64,000 nt of DNA, taken from assembly GCA_034670025.1 (NCBI GenBank), contig JAXMOE010000001.1, positions 124,001 through 188,000 on the forward strand. The letters are read 5' to 3'. The notes below the pieces were generated by a model. That model saw only the letters and a list, made by a program, of their open reading frames with translations. It did no database searches and was not told the origin of the DNA. The position numbers and the translations under genes are program-made. Positions within the stretch are counted from its first letter, which is position 1. Every line of letters begins with the position of its first letter. The stretch is from PGYR01 sp034670025. Its GTDB lineage: Bacteria > Bacteroidota > Ignavibacteria > Kapaibacteriales > UBA2268. This document shows positions 18,231 to 28,039 of this stretch, piece by piece.

Positions 18231-18809
18231 GTGAAAGTGAGTAAAGAAAAATTAGTTAGATGTGGGTGGTGCCTCGGTAGTGATTTGTATATGGACTACC
18301 ACGATAATGAATGGGGGAAACCACTTCATGATGATAGATTGCTATTTGAGTTTTTAGTTTTGGAATCGTTCCAATCAGGGCTAAGTTGGATAACAATACT
18401 AAAGAAGAGAGAAAATTTCAGAATGGCTTTTGATAACTTTGAAATTGAAACAGTTGCAAAATATGATGATGCAAAGGTTAAGGAATTAATGAACAATTCT
18501 GGAATTGTAAGAAATAGTGCAAAGATTAATGCAGCAATAAATAATGCAAAAGTTATTCTTGCTTTAAAAGATGAAGGAATCTCCTTAAATAATTATATTT
18601 GGAATTATGTTGATGGTACACCAATAAATAATAATTGGGATAGTCTCAGTCAAGTGCCTGGACAGACTGAGCTGTCTAAAGCAATGAGTAAACAAATGAA
18701 AAAAGATGGGTTTAAGTTCTTAGGACCGACAACTTGCTATGCATTTATGCAAGCAACAGGTATGGTCAACGACCACATTGTTAGTTGTATCCGACATAAT
18801 CAACTATAA
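18231..18809 (+). CDS. tag: DNA-3-methyladenine glycosylase I
   Basis: Removes 3-methyladenine from alkylated DNA as the first step of base-excision repair. The 192-residue protein matches Tag in length and motif order: RCGWC, YHDNEWGKPLHDD, FQSGLSWITILKKRE, SGIVRNSAKI and NDHIVSC. The structural zinc ligands of the E. coli enzyme (Cys and His at the N-terminus, His and Cys at the C-terminus) all have counterparts. I keep the GTG at 18231; a second in-frame GTG at 18237 is equally possible. No ATG is available in the right place. Confidence 0.96.
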   Translation: MKVSKEKLVRCGWCLGSDLYMDYHDNEWGKPLHDDRLLFEFLVLESFQSGLSWITILKKRENFRMAFDNFEIETVAKYDDAKVKELMNNSGIVRNSAKINAAINNAKVILALKDEGISLNNYIWNYVDGTPINNNWDSLSQVPGQTELSKAMSKQMKKDGFKFLGPTTCYAFMQATGMVNDHIVSCIRHNQL

Positions 18810-18849
18810 TTTACTTCCAAATACTGAAAATTATACTTAAATTTAATTT

Positions 18850-20532
18850 ATGAGAGCATTACTTTCTACTATTATTATAATTTATCTGATTACTGGTTGT
18901 GCCAATATCCAAAGGCCACCCGGTGGTGAGGGTGATACCACGCCCCCTTATGTTGAAACTACTGACCCAGAAAACGGGACTATCAATTTCGATGGTAATG
19001 AGATTGACATTGAGTTCGATGACTATATGAATAGGTCTAAGGTATTAGAAAACCTAAGAATTACACCAGAAGTAAAAGCGGAATACGATTGGAACGCCAC
19101 GACTTTGAGTATAGAAATTATTGAGCCATTGGAAGATAACACTACTTATGCAATTAACATCGGTACAGAGTATTCTGATTATTATAATAACTCGCCTGAA
19201 AAAGCTTTTAGTATGATTTTCTCGACTGGAGACAAACTGGACAGTGGGTCAATATCAGGAACTCTTTCTGCTGAAGACACAAAAGGAAAGTTCTTATTCC
19301 TATATAAATCAGATAATGGAGTCTTCCCAAATATTACTGACACAGAACCAAATTACTTTGTGAACACAGGCAGCAGTGGCGAATTTAGGTTTGTAGCACT
19401 GAAGCCAGGGACCTATCGGTTGATTGCAATTGATGATAAATTCCAAAATAGGGTATATGATGATGAAGTAGATGCTTATGGTACTGCACTAAGTGATATA
19501 ATTCTTACGGAAGATAGCTTAAGTGTAAGTGGAATTGAGGTGTTCTTAGGACCTAAGAATGATTTTACTTCACCCAAATTACTTAGTGCAAGCTCGAGTT
19601 ATGCTGGAACTGCTAACTTACTGTTTGATGAAAGTTTAGATTACAACACTTTGAATAGAGAAAACTTTAAACTTATTTCAGATGGCAATAATATTGAAGT
19701 AAAAAATATTGGCGTGCAAGAGCAAAATACATCTGAAGTTCTTATTGTTTATGACAAGAGTTATGTAGGACAGAGTTTAATTGTCGAGGTTAGTAATGTA
19801 ACTGATTCTACTGGCAATGTTATTTCTGATACCGCTAACACATCTGTATTTATAGTAGATAGTTTAGATAACGAAACTGAATTTATAATGGAAAAAACTA
19901 ACCTGAATGATAGCACTAAAAATAATGTAATTCCTATAGTAAATAGTGAATCCGATAGTAAGTTTTTTAACTTGAAATTCAATAAAATCCCTGATGAGAC
20001 TTCATTACAAAGCACTGCAAGAGTGATAAATGGTGATTCTATAATTAGTCTTAATCTATATTCTAAGAATTTGAGTGATTATAAATTTGTTACTGAAGAG
20101 TTTTTACCTGAGAACAAGGACTTATTTATTGAATTCAATACCTCAGAAATAAAAGATATATGGGGGAATACTCTCACCAAAGACACTCTGTATAGAACTA
20201 AATTTAAAACTGGATTTTTACCAAGATATTCAAAGATTGGTGGTAAAGTTAATGTGTCAAATCCTTGCAGTGGTAATATAGTTATAGAAGCAAAAAACAT
20301 AACTGACAATAGTAGCTACAAAACATCAATATCAGATTCAACTTGGTCATTTGATAAAGTAACTGCTGGTAAATATGTTTTTACTGTATTTTGTGATGTA
20401 AATGCCGATGGTAATTATAGCTTCGGTAGCTTAGACCCTTATGAAAATAGGGAACCTTATTCCAAAAGTCGTGAGTATAAGGTAGATGAAAACTGGGAGT
20501 ATAACGATATAATTTTAATACTTGATGAGTAA
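18850..20532 (+). CDS. Lipoprotein with Ig-like (Big_5/SbsA-like) domains
   Basis: A 560-residue lipoprotein with lipobox ITGC (acylated Cys17), followed by the arrangement RPPGGEGDTTPP and then VETTDPENG, the usual opening of the Big_5 Ig-like domain in Bacteroidota lipoproteins. Further beta-rich stretches follow (about 240-340 and 340-450) and a C-terminal prealbumin-like domain at about 460-550 (TAGKYVFTVFCDVNADGNYS). Binding partner unknown; surface or periplasmic attachment expected. Its stop overlaps the start of the next gene by 8 bases, so the two products probably work together. Confidence 0.82.
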   Translation: MRALLSTIIIIYLITGCANIQRPPGGEGDTTPPYVETTDPENGTINFDGNEIDIEFDDYMNRSKVLENLRITPEVKAEYDWNATTLSIEIIEPLEDNTTYAINIGTEYSDYYNNSPEKAFSMIFSTGDKLDSGSISGTLSAEDTKGKFLFLYKSDNGVFPNITDTEPNYFVNTGSSGEFRFVALKPGTYRLIAIDDKFQNRVYDDEVDAYGTALSDIILTEDSLSVSGIEVFLGPKNDFTSPKLLSASSSYAGTANLLFDESLDYNTLNRENFKLISDGNNIEVKNIGVQEQNTSEVLIVYDKSYVGQSLIVEVSNVTDSTGNVISDTANTSVFIVDSLDNETEFIMEKTNLNDSTKNNVIPIVNSESDSKFFNLKFNKIPDETSLQSTARVINGDSIISLNLYSKNLSDYKFVTEEFLPENKDLFIEFNTSEIKDIWGNTLTKDTLYRTKFKTGFLPRYSKIGGKVNVSNPCSGNIVIEAKNITDNSSYKTSISDSTWSFDKVTAGKYVFTVFCDVNADGNYSFGSLDPYENREPYSKSREYKVDENWEYNDIILILDE

Positions 20533-22453
20533 AATAATTAAATATATAGCTGTTTTATTTATAATTAGTTCCACACTTTATGGAAATGTAATGTTCGAAG
20601 AACCTATTAATTTAGGTCAGTTGAACAGTGCAGATAATGATTTTGCACCTAGTTGGAACGAATTTGAACAATCTCTGTATTTTACTAGTGATGTGACAGG
20701 CGAAGAAAAATTATACATCAGTCAATTCAATTTAGAGAAAGATTTACAAATACCAAAACTTCTCAAAAGTCCAATAAATAGAGCACATAAAAACCTTAGT
20801 TATATAAGCTTTTTATCACCAGATAGGGCATACTTTAGCTCGTTCAAGTTTATTAATGGACAACCCGAATTACAGCTTTATTATTCTAATTATAAAAAAC
20901 AATCTTGGACTGAGGGGTTTATAATTGATGAGATTGAGAACGATAGATTCACTGGACATTCTACTATTTCTGAAGATAATAACCAACTAATATTTGTCCA
21001 ACAAAGCGACGAGGGTGACCTCGATTTGATGATAAGCTACAGAATGGAAGACGGCACTTGGAGAGAGCCAATACCTTTGGATATTATGAATAGCAATGGC
21101 AATGAGATAACCCCAAATATTACAAGCAATGACACTCTATATTTTGCAAGCGACGGACAAGGTGGCCCTGGTGGGTATGATTTATATTTTTCAATCAAAT
21201 CGGAAGGTAATTGGCAGCGACCGAGTCCACTTTATGAGATAAATACTGAATACAATGAATCTGATGTAAGTGTAATGCCGAATGGTGATATTATATTTGC
21301 GAGCGATAGGCCAGGTGGTAAAGGTAAGCTGGACTTATGGATGTCTAAAAACAATATGAACCGAAGTAATTATTCGGAAGGTGAGAAATTACAGATTGAT
21401 ATACAGAGTTTCATATCTAAAATAGTAATCACTAATGATTATAATTATGAAAATTTACCTGTTTCAAAAGCCATCTATCTGCCTAATAAATCATCTGAAA
21501 TCAACGATAAGTTCTTTGAATTTTCTAATGCTATTGATATTCAGTCGTTAAAAACAATAGATGAAGCTTATGAGAAAACTTTAAGTATTATAGGTGGTAG
21601 GTTGCAATCCGATAATTCGACAAACCTCACAATTACTGCTGTTTACCCAGGAAAGTTGGAATTAGGTAACAATAACGAACCGAACTCAAAGCACTTTGCA
21701 GATGTGCAGATAAAAAGAATTACTGAATTTCTAACTGGATATTTTAATATTAACAGCAGTAGAATTAACTATAGTTACAATTTCTATCAAGATAAAACTC
21801 AGCAACCAAGAATAGAATTCAGCTCGAATAATCCAGCTTTATTTGACCAAATTGAAATACGAAATGATAATATAGTGATAGACCAACAAAAGTTACCTAT
21901 TGAAGTTTCTATATCCCCTGAAAAAGAGCTAAGCTATTGGTTAGTTAGTATAAAGTCTGAAAATACTGATCAAATAATAGAAGAGAATGGTGAGGTATCA
22001 GATAGATTAATCATCGATTTGAATAAATACAAACAAGAAGTGTTCAACTCAAACTATTTTAATATAGTAATCAAAGCTTATAGCAAAACGGGGGACAGTA
22101 CCGTAAAATCTATACCCCACAGTGTAGAGCATCACACAGTAAAGAAACCAAAACTAACAAAGTTAAATAACTCGCATTACAACATAAACTACATAGTGGT
22201 AGGCAATGATGACAACGCGAACAACGAAATATATAAAGAATCAATCTCTAAAGTAATAGATGCTATTTCAGTCTGCAAGTCTATTGATATTGTTTATAAT
22301 CAGAGTAAAAACTTTGCTTTTTCACTTAAAGATATTCTTAGTTCTAAAATTGTTAATAATGTCACAAATGTCAATGTTATAAAAAAACAAAACAGATTGA
22401 AACACAGAAAGTTAGATGAAAATCTAATTGAAATAAGAATAGAAAAATATTAA
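20525..22453 (+). CDS. Exported PD40-repeat protein with degenerate OmpA-like domain
   Basis: 642 residues from the ATG at 20525, which overlaps the previous gene in ATGAGTAA. After a signal peptide (IIKYIAVLFIISSTLYG) come PD40/TolB-like propeller repeats at about 25-280 (NDFAPSWNEFEQSLYFTSD, NDTLYFASDGQGGPGGYD, NGDIIFASDRPGGKG). Residues about 340-420 follow the order of an OmpA domain (YEKTLSIIGGRLQ, LTITAVYPG, VQIKRITEFLTGYFNI), but the HTD motif and the LSxxRA motif are lost, so peptidoglycan binding is doubtful. The last 200 residues are unlike anything I recognise. It resembles the PD40/OmpA protein at 1093-3201 and could have a related envelope role. Confidence 0.8.
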   Translation: MSKIIKYIAVLFIISSTLYGNVMFEEPINLGQLNSADNDFAPSWNEFEQSLYFTSDVTGEEKLYISQFNLEKDLQIPKLLKSPINRAHKNLSYISFLSPDRAYFSSFKFINGQPELQLYYSNYKKQSWTEGFIIDEIENDRFTGHSTISEDNNQLIFVQQSDEGDLDLMISYRMEDGTWREPIPLDIMNSNGNEITPNITSNDTLYFASDGQGGPGGYDLYFSIKSEGNWQRPSPLYEINTEYNESDVSVMPNGDIIFASDRPGGKGKLDLWMSKNNMNRSNYSEGEKLQIDIQSFISKIVITNDYNYENLPVSKAIYLPNKSSEINDKFFEFSNAIDIQSLKTIDEAYEKTLSIIGGRLQSDNSTNLTITAVYPGKLELGNNNEPNSKHFADVQIKRITEFLTGYFNINSSRINYSYNFYQDKTQQPRIEFSSNNPALFDQIEIRNDNIVIDQQKLPIEVSISPEKELSYWLVSIKSENTDQIIEENGEVSDRLIIDLNKYKQEVFNSNYFNIVIKAYSKTGDSTVKSIPHSVEHHTVKKPKLTKLNNSHYNINYIVVGNDDNANNEIYKESISKVIDAISVCKSIDIVYNQSKNFAFSLKDILSSKIVNNVTNVNVIKKQNRLKHRKLDENLIEIRIEKY

Positions 22454-22469
22454 TCTTCTATTGAAATTC

Positions 22470-25220
22470 TTAATGAGTTATTGCTACTTTCTTAATTATA
22501 AACCCATCTTCAAATTCTATTCTTACAAGATAGACACCTTGGTTCAACTGATTTAAGTTAATTGTATTAGTTGTAATAGAATCGATTAATTTACCTGTCA
22601 AGTCATATACTTCTGTTTTGATGTAACTCGAGTTGTTTACTTCTAATCTATTATCAATAAACTCTATGCTCTCATTGTATTTGTCTAACTCTACTGATGA
22701 AATACCAGACGAACATTCTTTCAGATTAGATGCCAGAATATCATTATTTTCAGCAGATGAAACACACAAGTAACAAGTCTTTGATTCATAATCATCGAAG
22801 CTACCAGTATAACGAATACCGATTAGATTATAAATATCTTCAATTTCATCCGTAATAATAGTTTTTCCGCTTTGCATACTTGTAGTAAGTACGCTACTAC
22901 TAACAGAGTTTTCACTTGTATAACCAGCTGCTTGAGCTACTGCATCTTCATCTTCCGAATACATAGAAACTCCAAAGCTAATTGTTCCATTTGCGTCTGA
23001 TGTTGAAATAGCTGCAAATTTTTCTGAAGGAATATTACTTGGTCTAGCATTAGGCAGAAATGAAGTTCTATTTTTTCTATAATCCCAATCAATACCAATA
23101 TCCCAATCGAATTCATAACCAACAGTGTATTGGCTACCAAATGCGGCACTGTCAATCATATCAATTTTAATTCTTACCCATGGCAAAGTTTTAGGTAATT
23201 CGATTGTTTGTTGTATCTCAATCTTAGTGTCTCTAAACGGATCGTTACTTAAGAATGAAGCTGTGTTTCTTGGATTGCCATAAGGATTTATTGTCATAAA
23301 TTCACTTTCATCTGTTGTAACGGCTAATGAAGTAATTACATTAATGTCATCTTCAATAGCAAACACACCAGCTCTAAATAAACCATTACCAAAGTTCTTA
23401 TTAATAAATCCAATCCCATCTTTATAATTTCTTGAAAATGAGTCAGATTCAAAACCAAATGTTCCAACATCAGAAACAGAGAATTTTATTTTTGTGTTTT
23501 CAAAAGTTGTCATTTCACTTTTTGGTTTGAAATCAAACATCAAAAAGTCACTATAGCCATTGGGTCTAGTAATATCTAATCGCATTATCAAATAGTCATC
23601 ATATTGATTAATAACAACAAATTTGAATTTCCCAACGGTTTTTATTTCATTCCTACCTATTGGAATTGCAGTTATTTCAGAATCAATAAATTCAAGTACA
23701 GGAAATTCAGGATAGCCAAGCGAAAGTTTGAAATCTAAATCATCAGCACTTCCTAATACATTGTTAAGCTCTAAGTCTAACATTACTGTATCACCCACTA
23801 AAAACTTTTCAGCAATTGCCCCTGAGGAATTATAATAAGTCTTTTTCCCTAATTTTATACCAGGTATGGACATTGGGTCAACTGTTAGCATTTTTAGCAT
23901 GTTGAGTCTGCCTGCAGTTATCTCTTTATAAAAACTTCTCTTCTCACTTATGTCATCGGTCGATTGTCTCAGTAGCTCCATTACTTCGGTTGCATCAAGT
24001 TCAGGTCTGTGTGCTCGTAGTATTGCAGCTGCCCCAGCTACTACTGGTGCAGCAAAACTAGTGGCATTGGAAACATTATCATAAGGACTACCGCTACTAT
24101 TATTAGTTGTTGTGTAGTTTTGTGATGTAGGAGCATGTATTTTTACGTGTGCTCCTTTTGAACCATTTACTTCAGAATCGAAGGCGGTTACGGCACCGAC
24201 TCCTAACACACCCTCATATCCAGCTGGGAAGTATTTCTCTAAATTATGCAAGTTTCCACCCGCTGCAATTACAACTACGTCTTTTGCAACTGCATAGTCA
24301 ATAACAGATTGTTCAATATCTGAAAAAGTCTTAGGTGTACCCCAACTGCAATTAATAACATCAAATTCTCTTATTGCGGCGTACATTATTGATTTATAAT
24401 CGTGCACTACATATTGTGAATCAATAGAATCTGAACCTATTCTGAGAGGGAATATTTTTGATTTACCACCTATACCTGCAACACCTAAGTTATTGTCGAA
24501 CGATGCACCTGCAATTCCAGCAGCTCTAGTGCCGTGGTCATCAGCAGTGAAGGTGTTACCCCAGTTCTGTGTTTCTTCTGTTGCATCAAAATTAAATCCA
24601 TTATAATCATCTATATACCCATTTTCGTCGTCATCAATTCCATTGTTAGGAATTTCATTTTCGTTTATATCAATATTGTCTTTCAAATCTTCGTGTGTTT
24701 GTTGCACCCCATTATCACTGATTGCAATAACTACATCTTCACTTCCTTTTTCAATTTCCCAAGCATCGAAGGCCTTTATTAATTCCAAAGCACCGTCTTG
24801 ATTTTGTATAAATGTATCATTTGGTGTATAACCTTGAAGTTCACTAATATAATAGGGTTGAGCTATTTCTATTAAATCACTACTGGCTTGAAGCTTTGTT
24901 GCAAATTTTAGGGCATCTTCATTCCCTTCAAAAGTTACTATATAAGTCCTGAGTAGTGGTTTTTCTGCTTCAATTATTTTTTTTATTTTTTCGTTATTCG
25001 AAGATTTGAAACTTGATATGTTCCCGTAGAGATAAGATGCTTTGAGTGGTAACATTCTACTTTCTAAACTAATGCCCAATTCAGAAAAATCATTATTGAG
25101 CTTGCTGTCGTCTAATTGAATCGTATTAATTCTAATTAGTAACTTATTGTCTAGACATTGCTTAGATAGCCCAATATTCAAAGCTAAGAAGAAAATTATA
25201 ATTGTTTGAATTGTTTTCAT
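22470..25220 (-). CDS. Subtilisin-like (S8) serine protease with T9SS sorting domain
   Basis: A 916-residue secreted protease. It has a signal peptide, an inhibitor I9-like propeptide region (about 90-127, RTYIVTFEGNEDALKFATKL), then the S8 domain with catalytic Asp169 (AISDNG), His229 (DDHGTRAAGIAG) and Ser388 (NATSFAAP), and oxyanion Asn323 (AAGGN). An acidic Asn/Asp-rich insert at 185-210 is typical of calcium-binding T9SS subtilases. The middle (450-830) is beta-rich. The last 75 residues are a T9SS type A sorting domain (VYDLTGKLIDS, LNQGVYLVRIEF). The triad is complete although flanking residues are unusual (DNG for DTG, ATSF for GTSM). Its 3' end faces the PD40 gene 16 bases away. Confidence 0.93.
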   Translation of the reverse strand: MKTIQTIIIFFLALNIGLSKQCLDNKLLIRINTIQLDDSKLNNDFSELGISLESRMLPLKASYLYGNISSFKSSNNEKIKKIIEAEKPLLRTYIVTFEGNEDALKFATKLQASSDLIEIAQPYYISELQGYTPNDTFIQNQDGALELIKAFDAWEIEKGSEDVVIAISDNGVQQTHEDLKDNIDINENEIPNNGIDDDENGYIDDYNGFNFDATEETQNWGNTFTADDHGTRAAGIAGASFDNNLGVAGIGGKSKIFPLRIGSDSIDSQYVVHDYKSIMYAAIREFDVINCSWGTPKTFSDIEQSVIDYAVAKDVVVIAAGGNLHNLEKYFPAGYEGVLGVGAVTAFDSEVNGSKGAHVKIHAPTSQNYTTTNNSSGSPYDNVSNATSFAAPVVAGAAAILRAHRPELDATEVMELLRQSTDDISEKRSFYKEITAGRLNMLKMLTVDPMSIPGIKLGKKTYYNSSGAIAEKFLVGDTVMLDLELNNVLGSADDLDFKLSLGYPEFPVLEFIDSEITAIPIGRNEIKTVGKFKFVVINQYDDYLIMRLDITRPNGYSDFLMFDFKPKSEMTTFENTKIKFSVSDVGTFGFESDSFSRNYKDGIGFINKNFGNGLFRAGVFAIEDDINVITSLAVTTDESEFMTINPYGNPRNTASFLSNDPFRDTKIEIQQTIELPKTLPWVRIKIDMIDSAAFGSQYTVGYEFDWDIGIDWDYRKNRTSFLPNARPSNIPSEKFAAISTSDANGTISFGVSMYSEDEDAVAQAAGYTSENSVSSSVLTTSMQSGKTIITDEIEDIYNLIGIRYTGSFDDYESKTCYLCVSSAENNDILASNLKECSSGISSVELDKYNESIEFIDNRLEVNNSSYIKTEVYDLTGKLIDSITTNTINLNQLNQGVYLVRIEFEDGFIIKKVAITH

Positions 25221-25331
25221 ATTATTTTATTACTATTTATTGTCAATGCTCTATAGTGTAATAGACAATATAAGCAACAAAAAAGTAACAAAATAATTAC
25301 ATTTTTTTGAAAATGGGATTTGCAGTTATTT

Positions 25332-26837
25332 TTATTTTGATATTCTATTAAGCAATGTATTAGTAGAGCTATCAAATGAGTCATTCAACCCATTATCAAT
25401 ATTTTCTTCTATGTCCTTTGCGACAGATTTACCTAACTCTACACCATATTGGTCAAACGGATTTATATTCCAAATGATTGATTGGACAAAAACTTTGTGT
25501 TCTTGTATTGCCAAATATGTTCCTAAAGTTGATGGAGTAATTTTATCAAATAGAATTGTGTTAGAGGGTATATTACCCGGGAAATATTCAATAGCAATCG
25601 ATTCATTTATATCACTATTCCCTAACATCAATGCTCTTGATTGAGCAAAGCAGTTACTAAGCATTTTACTATTGCTTTCCGCCGATGCGACAAAATCGAC
25701 TGGAATAATGTCAACACCTTGGTGAATCATTTGGAAGAAAGAATGTTGGCAATTAGTTCCTTTGTTCCCAAATACAATATTCCCAGTAGCGTATTTGACC
25801 TTCTCATCATTCTTATCTATTATTTTGCCTAAACTTTCCATTTCTAATTGCTGTAAATATTCAGGTAGATGTGTCAGATTATCAGTGTAGGGTACTACTA
25901 CTCTAGCTCTCAAATCGAAGAAGTTTCTGTACCAAACATTAATTATAGCTAAGATAAATGGAATATTCTTAAAGTAATCATCTTGTTCACGGAAATGTTT
26001 ATCTGCTATTTCAGCTCCTTTTAGGAACTCAATAAAGTTGTCTTTACCAATTTTTATGGCAACAGTTAGACCTATAGAAGACCAAACAGAATATCTTCCA
26101 CCGATTGATTTATCAAAAGTGAAGATATTGTTTTTATTAAACCCAATATCTATTGCTTTCTGTTTGTCCGATGTTATACTAACAAAGTTCTCATTGGGTT
26201 TTTCTATACCGATGTATGTTAAAACTTTGTTGAAATTATACATTGTTTCTGAAGTGCTAAGTGATTTGGACGCAACTATGAACAATGTTTTATCCAAATC
26301 AATATTGCTCATCAACTCATCAAACGAATGATTATCTACATTTGATATATAATCAATTGTAATGTCATTTGTAGCATAGCTTGATAGAGCTTTGTTAACC
26401 ATTTTGGGACCCAAGTAAGAGCCGCCAATTCCAATCTGGACAACGTGTTTGTATTCACCAGAAGTGCTAATATCTTCTGCAAAGTTGAGAAATGTATCTC
26501 TTTCCTTCGCCATTTGTTCATTCACATTTGAGCTAAAATCCCTCAAGGCAGTGTGACTTGCAGCTCTGTTTTCAGTGTTGTTGACTACATTGCCTTCGAA
26601 TAAGTCTTTTATTCTGAGGTGTATTTTTAGTGATTTGACTAAATCTACAAAGTAAGAAGTAGTGTCAAAGTTTATTCTGTTTTTACTTAAATCGAAGAAA
26701 ATATCGTTCAATTCGTAGCTATATTTTGAGCATCTATTCTCATCATATTCAAACATATCTTTCATTTTAATATGTTTAATATTAAAGAAGTGGTCTTTTA
26801 GTGATTCCCAAGCGTTAAGATCTAATAAATTCTTCAT
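25332..26837 (-). CDS. pgi: Glucose-6-phosphate isomerase
   Basis: Interconverts glucose-6-phosphate and fructose-6-phosphate in glycolysis and gluconeogenesis. The 501-residue protein carries both PGI signatures, SIGGRYSVWSSIGLTVAI and SIIWNINPFDQYGVELGK, plus IGIGGSYLGPKMV, KSLSTSETMYNF and the late HKVFVQS His-Lys region. It is separated from the upstream lipoprotein gene by a terminator, so it needs its own promoter in 26838-26910; no TAnnTTTG match is seen there. Its 3' gap (25221-25331) shows no hairpin. Confidence 0.97.
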   Translation of the reverse strand: MKNLLDLNAWESLKDHFFNIKHIKMKDMFEYDENRCSKYSYELNDIFFDLSKNRINFDTTSYFVDLVKSLKIHLRIKDLFEGNVVNNTENRAASHTALRDFSSNVNEQMAKERDTFLNFAEDISTSGEYKHVVQIGIGGSYLGPKMVNKALSSYATNDITIDYISNVDNHSFDELMSNIDLDKTLFIVASKSLSTSETMYNFNKVLTYIGIEKPNENFVSITSDKQKAIDIGFNKNNIFTFDKSIGGRYSVWSSIGLTVAIKIGKDNFIEFLKGAEIADKHFREQDDYFKNIPFILAIINVWYRNFFDLRARVVVPYTDNLTHLPEYLQQLEMESLGKIIDKNDEKVKYATGNIVFGNKGTNCQHSFFQMIHQGVDIIPVDFVASAESNSKMLSNCFAQSRALMLGNSDINESIAIEYFPGNIPSNTILFDKITPSTLGTYLAIQEHKVFVQSIIWNINPFDQYGVELGKSVAKDIEENIDNGLNDSFDSSTNTLLNRISK

Positions 26838-26910
26838 TTCTTACTTTTTCTAATTTCGTATTTATTTAGTCTGCAATTTAATTTATTTGAATGACTTTTC
26901 TAATTATAAT

Positions 26911-26946
26911 AAAAAAAGCAGAAGCTGTATAAAACTTCTGCTTTTT
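26911..26946 (-). terminator. Intrinsic terminator after the tandem-domain lipoprotein gene
   Basis: A 12-base stem (AAAAAGCAGAAG at 26913-26924 with CTTCTGCTTTTT at 26935-26946), a 10-base loop and, on the minus strand, a run of T. It lies 29 bases beyond the stop at 26975. The arms are symmetrical, so weak function on the other strand is possible, but no plus-strand gene needs it. Confidence 0.9.
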
Positions 26947-26974
26947 AATTAGATTTCTAATTTATGTTCTGCTA

Positions 26975-27973
26975 TTAGAACTTAATACTTTTAGCTGATT
27001 TGGTTAATACATTTTTATACATATCAGCTTCTTCTTTGAAGTAATCGACTACTATTTGGTATAATTTACCATCGTTTATTACATAATACATATCTCTTTG
27101 TATTGCAGATGTAGCACTGTAAGAAACCAAATAAGCTTCTTGCCCACCAAGTTTCATTTTTGTAACTTTACTAGCACCAACTGCTTTTGCATTTTTCTCG
27201 GCAGTACCTTTTAGATTCTTAGAGTTAGTTGCAGAAGAAGAAACAGAAACATACGAATCACCTCTTCTTTCGCCAGCGTAAACAGTTCTACCACCTTTGT
27301 TAGATGTTTCAAAGTTATCAGGTATTTTGATTGAATAACCACTACCTTTAACTGTCTTCATTTTACTTGAAGGTGGAGGTAGCTCTTCAGCTTCACCAGT
27401 AACAACTGTTCTTTCAGGTTTAGTACCTAATTTTACAGAGCTTAACATTTCATCAAATGTCTTTCTGTATTTTTCCATAGTACCTGCAAATGCTTCAAAC
27501 TTGATGATGTGATATAATTGATTATCTTTTGTTGCTACAACTAATTCACCATCAAATTGACCGTCAGACAGTGGGAATGAGTAAGTAACTTTCTTACCTG
27601 TCATTCCACCAACTTTAGCATCAACTGGAGCAGTATAATATTCCTTTGCAAACACATAGTTAGTATCAAGAGCTGTTTCTAATCCTTGACCAGAATCTAA
27701 TACCATAATTGTCATAGATACTCTGGCAACTGGCTGCCCTTTGGTATCGAACTGACTAAATCTTATTTTTCCTTCTTTAATAGAGAAAGCTTGAAATTGC
27801 TTTCCAACTACTTTGTTGTCATCCCAATTTTCTGGATAGTCAATTGAGAAATTGGTTGCGTCATCAGTGTATGTTGTTAGTTTTCCAGCGTCTGGTGCTT
27901 GTGGACCTTCTTCGCCACAAGAAGCCAAAAATAAGCCAGTTAGTAGTAACAAAGATATAGCTATCTTCTTCAT
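26975..27973 (-). CDS. Lipoprotein with two tandem PsbP/MOG1-like domains
   Basis: 332 residues with lipobox LASC (acylated Cys19). Two copies of a similar unit are visible: residues about 35-175 (NFSIDYPENWDD to KYRKTFDEMLSSVKLG) and about 210-332 (YSIKIPDNFETS to MYKNVLTKSAKSIKF), separated by a short Pro-rich linker (ELPPPSSK). Each starts with a strand ending in P-E-N-W or P-D-N-F and ends in a helix before S-V/I-K, as in the PsbP/MOG1 fold. The role is unknown; it is probably periplasmic and membrane-anchored. It has its own promoter element and terminator, so it is likely a single-gene unit. Confidence 0.82.
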   Translation of the reverse strand: MKKIAISLLLLTGLFLASCGEEGPQAPDAGKLTTYTDDATNFSIDYPENWDDNKVVGKQFQAFSIKEGKIRFSQFDTKGQPVARVSMTIMVLDSGQGLETALDTNYVFAKEYYTAPVDAKVGGMTGKKVTYSFPLSDGQFDGELVVATKDNQLYHIIKFEAFAGTMEKYRKTFDEMLSSVKLGTKPERTVVTGEAEELPPPSSKMKTVKGSGYSIKIPDNFETSNKGGRTVYAGERRGDSYVSVSSSATNSKNLKGTAEKNAKAVGASKVTKMKLGGQEAYLVSYSATSAIQRDMYYVINDGKLYQIVVDYFKEEADMYKNVLTKSAKSIKF

Positions 27974-28008
27974 TCTTTTTTGTCCTCATTAGTTATAATA
28001 ATAGAATA

Positions 28009-28016
28009 CAAATATA
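28009..28016 (-). promoter_or_regulatory. Candidate TAnnTTTG promoter for the tandem-domain lipoprotein
   Basis: TATATTTG on the minus strand, 35 bases before the ATG at 27973. The position and the sequence are the same as in other upstream regions of this window. Confidence 0.48.
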
Positions 28017-28039
28017 ATGAAATTCAGATAATAAAAAAG

